In this document: positions 61,543 through 64,000 of the stretch, piece after piece
Numbering within the stretch: position 1 is the first letter of the stretch
Layout: each line of letters starts with the position of its first letter
NCBI RefSeq assembly: GCF_947497045.1
Contig: NZ_CANMEU010000003.1
Location: 434,001-498,000 of the forward strand
Origin: an uncultured Tateyamaria sp.
GTDB taxonomy: Bacteria; Pseudomonadota; Alphaproteobacteria; Rhodobacterales; Rhodobacteraceae
Length of the DNA stretch: 64,000 bases
Direction of reading: 5' to 3'
Program-made: the position numbers and the translations under genes
Notes under the pieces: generated by a model
The model's database searches: none
The model's input: only the letters and a program-made list of their open reading frames with translations
What the model was told of the DNA's origin: nothing

Positions 61543-62658
61543 ATGGATAAGGTCGCCGAAAAGGTGCGGGACAAAGGCCGCGTGATCCGCGCGTTAGGCG
61601 CGATGTCGGGCACGTCGCTTGATGGGGTGGATGCAGCCGTTCTGGACACGGACGGGGTCACAATCCACGGGTTCGGCCCAAGCGATTTTCGCCCCTATAC
61701 ACGGGCCGAACAGACCACCCTGCACGCAGCCCTTGGGCAATGGCACGGGGCGACGCTTGAACCTGCAACGGATGTGGTTATGCGCGCGCATGCCCAGGTG
61801 TTGAGCGCATTTGACGGCGTCGATCTGATCGGCTTTCACGGCCAAACAGTCGCCCACGCACCACGCCAGCAAGGCACGTTGCAACTGGGCGATGGGGCTG
61901 CGCTGGCGCACAGTCTTGGTGTGCCTGTGGTCTGGGATTTTCGCAGCGCCGATGTGCAATTGGGGGGCGAGGGCGCGCCGCTGGCCCCGTTCTTCCACTT
62001 TGCCTGTGCCAAATGGATGGGGGCGACAGGGCCGGTCGCTTTCCTTAACCTTGGCGGGGTCGGCAACATCACGTGGGTCGATCCAACATGCGCCACGCCG
62101 GAACAGGAAGGGGCCTTGCTGGCCTTTGATACCGGCCCGGCCAATGCGCCTGTCAATGATCTGGTCCACAAACGTCTGGGGCTGCCTTACGATCAGGATG
62201 GCCGGATCGCGGCCAAAGGGACTGTCGAAACCGGCGCGCTCGAGCTGTTTCTGGCCGAGGCTTATTTCGCAAGAATGCCGCCCAAATCCTTGGACCGGAA
62301 TGACTTTTCGGAAATGATCGGGCTTGTAAACGAGCTGAGCGATGCAGATGCCGCCGCCACCCTGACAGCGATGTGCGCCGCCGGAGTGGCCGAGGCGATG
62401 CAGCACTGTCCGCGCGCGCCAACGCGCGTGTTGGTGACAGGTGGCGGGCGGCACAACCCGGTGCTGATGCGGATGCTGGATGTGTCACTTGACTGCCGGG
62501 TCGCTCCGGTCGAGGCGGTTGGGCTTGACGGCGACATGCTTGAGGCGCAGGCCTTTGCCTATCTTGCGGTGCGGGTCGCGCGGGGGTTGCCGACCTCGTG
62601 CCCCGGAACAACGGGCGTGCGGGCTGCGGTTGGTGGCGGCACGTTTAGCCTGCCTTAG
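61543..62658 (+). CDS. anmK: Anhydro-N-acetylmuramic acid kinase
   Basis: Opens and phosphorylates 1,6-anhydro-MurNAc to MurNAc-6-P in peptidoglycan recycling. 371 residues. [15 protein letters not shown] (ATP motif), [44 protein letters not shown]. Acts on the product of lytic transglycosylases such as that at 39791. The 5' 15 codons may be replaced by an internal start. Confidence 0.95.
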   Translation: MDKVAEKVRDKGRVIRALGAMSGTSLDGVDAAVLDTDGVTIHGFGPSDFRPYTRAEQTTLHAALGQWHGATLEPATDVVMRAHAQVLSAFDGVDLIGFHGQTVAHAPRQQGTLQLGDGAALAHSLGVPVVWDFRSADVQLGGEGAPLAPFFHFACAKWMGATGPVAFLNLGGVGNITWVDPTCATPEQEGALLAFDTGPANAPVNDLVHKRLGLPYDQDGRIAAKGTVETGALELFLAEAYFARMPPKSLDRNDFSEMIGLVNELSDADAAATLTAMCAAGVAEAMQHCPRAPTRVLVTGGGRHNPVLMRMLDVSLDCRVAPVEAVGLDGDMLEAQAFAYLAVRVARGLPTSCPGTTGVRAAVGGGTFSLP

Positions 62659-63071
62659 CGTGGAATATCAAAACCTTCTGGGGCCAAGCTAAACCCCCCG
62701 AACTGGAATCCCGGCGATACGGTGCAACTGACCAAGGTCCACTCACCTGTGCTGCGCGCGGCTTGCCAATGGCTTTCGGGCACGATGATCTGCGGTGCGC
62801 CGGTGTCCAGATCAGGGCTCAACACGTGATCCGTTGCCGGGCCTGCATCGGTCGCACTCAGTGACAGGATCAGCGGAGCGCCTGCGTGAAACAGCCAGAT
62901 TTCTGTGGCGTCGACCCTGTGCCAATGGCTCGCCTCACCCTCTCCAAGCAGGAAGTAGATACAGGTCCCGGTCGGGCGGCCCTCGTTTGTGGCGGCCCAT
63001 GTCTGGCGGTAATGACCGCCTTCGGGATGGGGGGACAGGTTCAGGCGGTCAATGATCTCTTGCGCGGTCAT
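62655..63071 (-). CDS. Cupin domain protein, DUF985 family
   Basis: 138 residues, double-stranded beta helix. [16 protein letters not shown] at the N-terminus, [16 protein letters not shown] (metal-type cupin motif 1, with two His and Glu), and [15 protein letters not shown] near the end; this set defines DUF985. Function unknown; a sugar isomerase-like or epimerase activity has been suggested for relatives. Its stop overlaps anmK's by four bases. Divergent from the FAD oxidoreductase. Confidence 0.9.
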   Translation of the reverse strand: MTAQEIIDRLNLSPHPEGGHYRQTWAATNEGRPTGTCIYFLLGEGEASHWHRVDATEIWLFHAGAPLILSLSATDAGPATDHVLSPDLDTGAPQIIVPESHWQAARSTGEWTLVSCTVSPGFQFGGFSLAPEGFDIPR

Positions 63072-63111
63072 TGGGCGAAGCTAGAGTGGCGCAAGCGGGA
63101 GGACAAGCGCG

Positions 63112-64000
63112 ATGCGGGTGATCATCATCGGGGGTGGAATCATAGGCGCGGCGCTGGCCCGGCATCTGGTCGAGGGCGGCGCGGATGTGACCGTGCTTGA
63201 GGGTGGTGGCGGGGCGACCCCGGCCTCCTTTGGATGGGTCAACGCGAGCTATTTTCTGAACCCCGATCACTTTGCGCTGCGCGCCGAAGGGATTGCGGCG
63301 TGGAAACGGTTGGGCGGCTGCGTAACGTGGACCGGGTGTCTGGCGTGGGAGGACGAGGGTGCAGATTTTGACGCGCAAAAACAAATGCTTGAAGACCTCG
63401 GGTATGACGTTTCGGAGGTGGATGCGACGCAGTTCGCGCAGTTGGAGCCTCACATAGCAGCCCCCGAACGCGCGTTGCGCTACGCGACCGAGGGGATCGC
63501 GACCCCCGTTGAAACCACCCGACACCTGTTGCGCGATGTGCGCCGGATCACCGGTGTGCGCGTGCTTGGCATTGCGCATGAGGCTGGGCGGGTCACAGGG
63601 GTGGACACGGCTCAGGGCGTGATCGCCGCTGACCGGGTTGTGGTGGCGGCAGGCATCGGCAGCCCGGGGCTGCTGGCCTCTGTTGGTGTGGCGATGCCAA
63701 TGCTCAAGCGCCCCGGTGTGATGGTGCGCACCACAGCGGTTGCGCCCCTGTTCCGCCATATCCTCGTGGCACCCGGTCAGGAGTTGCGACAGGACGCGGC
63801 GGGTCATATCTGGGCCCCGGGCGTGGCACAGCATCAGAGTGACGATGCCGAGGCCCCGCCGGCGCAGGTCGACGCGCTGGCGGATGCCACGCTTGGGCGG
63901 GTGCGCGCGGTGCTTGGCGATGTGGACCTGCGGTGGGATCATGTGATGCTGGCTGAGCGCCCGGTGCCACAGGACGGTTTGCCAGTCTTTGGCCCTTGCG
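63112..64000 (+). CDS. FAD-dependent oxidoreductase (DAO family), 5' part
   Basis: 296 codons visible, continuing past the right edge. FAD-binding MRVIIIGGGIIGAALARHLV at the N-terminus, an adenine-ribose Glu in VTVLEGGG, SFGWVNASYF substrate-side segment, and the second nucleotide-contact segment RVVVAAGIGSPGLL. Typical of D-amino acid dehydrogenase/glycine oxidase-like enzymes; the substrate is not identifiable from this part. GGAGG lies nine bases before the ATG. Confidence 0.88.
   Translation, partial: MRVIIIGGGIIGAALARHLVEGGADVTVLEGGGGATPASFGWVNASYFLNPDHFALRAEGIAAWKRLGGCVTWTGCLAWEDEGADFDAQKQMLEDLGYDVSEVDATQFAQLEPHIAAPERALRYATEGIATPVETTRHLLRDVRRITGVRVLGIAHEAGRVTGVDTAQGVIAADRVVVAAGIGSPGLLASVGVAMPMLKRPGVMVRTTAVAPLFRHILVAPGQELRQDAAGHIWAPGVAQHQSDDAEAPPAQVDALADATLGRVRAVLGDVDLRWDHVMLAERPVPQDGLPVFGPC

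Overview
The window is a G+C-rich chromosomal segment of an alphaproteobacterium, most likely a roseobacter-group member of the Rhodobacteraceae. The evidence is a DksA homologue with a single zinc-finger cysteine next to a PIN-domain gene (both as in Rhodobacter sphaeroides), Hint-domain RTX exoproteins, paired FAD/GcvT dehydrogenases, CtrA-type TTAA-N7-TTAA sites, and the envelope gene order pyrH-frr-uppS-cdsA-dxr-rseP-bamA-ompH-fabZ-lpxA-lpxI-lpxB. There is no rRNA, no CRISPR array and no clear insertion sequence.

Layout. 1-4.3 kb: 3' end of glnE, a small conserved protein, a lipoprotein behind a CtrA-like site, an RlmI-type rRNA methyltransferase and a PIN protein. 4.3-10.5 kb, minus strand: M48 protease, cytochrome P450, CoxE-like VWA protein, a 56-aa membrane protein, a DUF2927 lipoprotein, a GNAT acetyltransferase and a MoxR ATPase. 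MoxR and CoxE probably work together as a chaperone/insertase pair. 10.7-16 kb: dksA, an orphan coiled-coil protein, ornithine cyclodeaminase and arginase with a divergent Lrp regulator (an arginine-to-proline module), dsbB, a DedA/YqaA protein and tRNA-Leu(CAA).

16-25.5 kb is the accessory-looking core. Two consecutive genes encode very acidic RTX exoproteins of 2099 and 623 aa that end in closely related C-terminal Hint (intein-like) domains. The larger has nine tandem cadherin-like repeats, including a recent 561-bp two-repeat duplication. 25.4-33.5 kb: a MobA-like nucleotidyltransferase, two divergent paralogous sarcosine/dimethylglycine dehydrogenase-like proteins, a membrane LytTR regulator and a CorC-type CBS protein. 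33.6-41.2 kb: a phosphoesterase-like protein, xerD, an exported helical protein, a 49-aa membrane protein, aroK-aroB, ssb, a lytic transglycosylase with a second CtrA-like site upstream, and a small membrane protein.

41.2-47 kb: a dipeptide/oligopeptide ABC transporter (fused double ATPase and two permeases, one oversized) with no binding-protein gene beside it, and an AraC regulator. 47-60 kb: miaA, then the essential envelope block covering UMP kinase, ribosome recycling, undecaprenyl-PP, CDP-diacylglycerol and MEP-isoprenoid synthesis, site-2 protease, outer-membrane assembly and lipid A synthesis. 60-64 kb: tyrS, anmK (cell-wall recycling), a DUF985 cupin and the 5' part of a DAO-type FAD oxidoreductase that runs off the window.

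Housekeeping assignments are secure. The functions of the Hint/RTX pair, the coiled-coil protein and several small membrane proteins are unknown. All regulatory-site calls rest on sequence pattern only.
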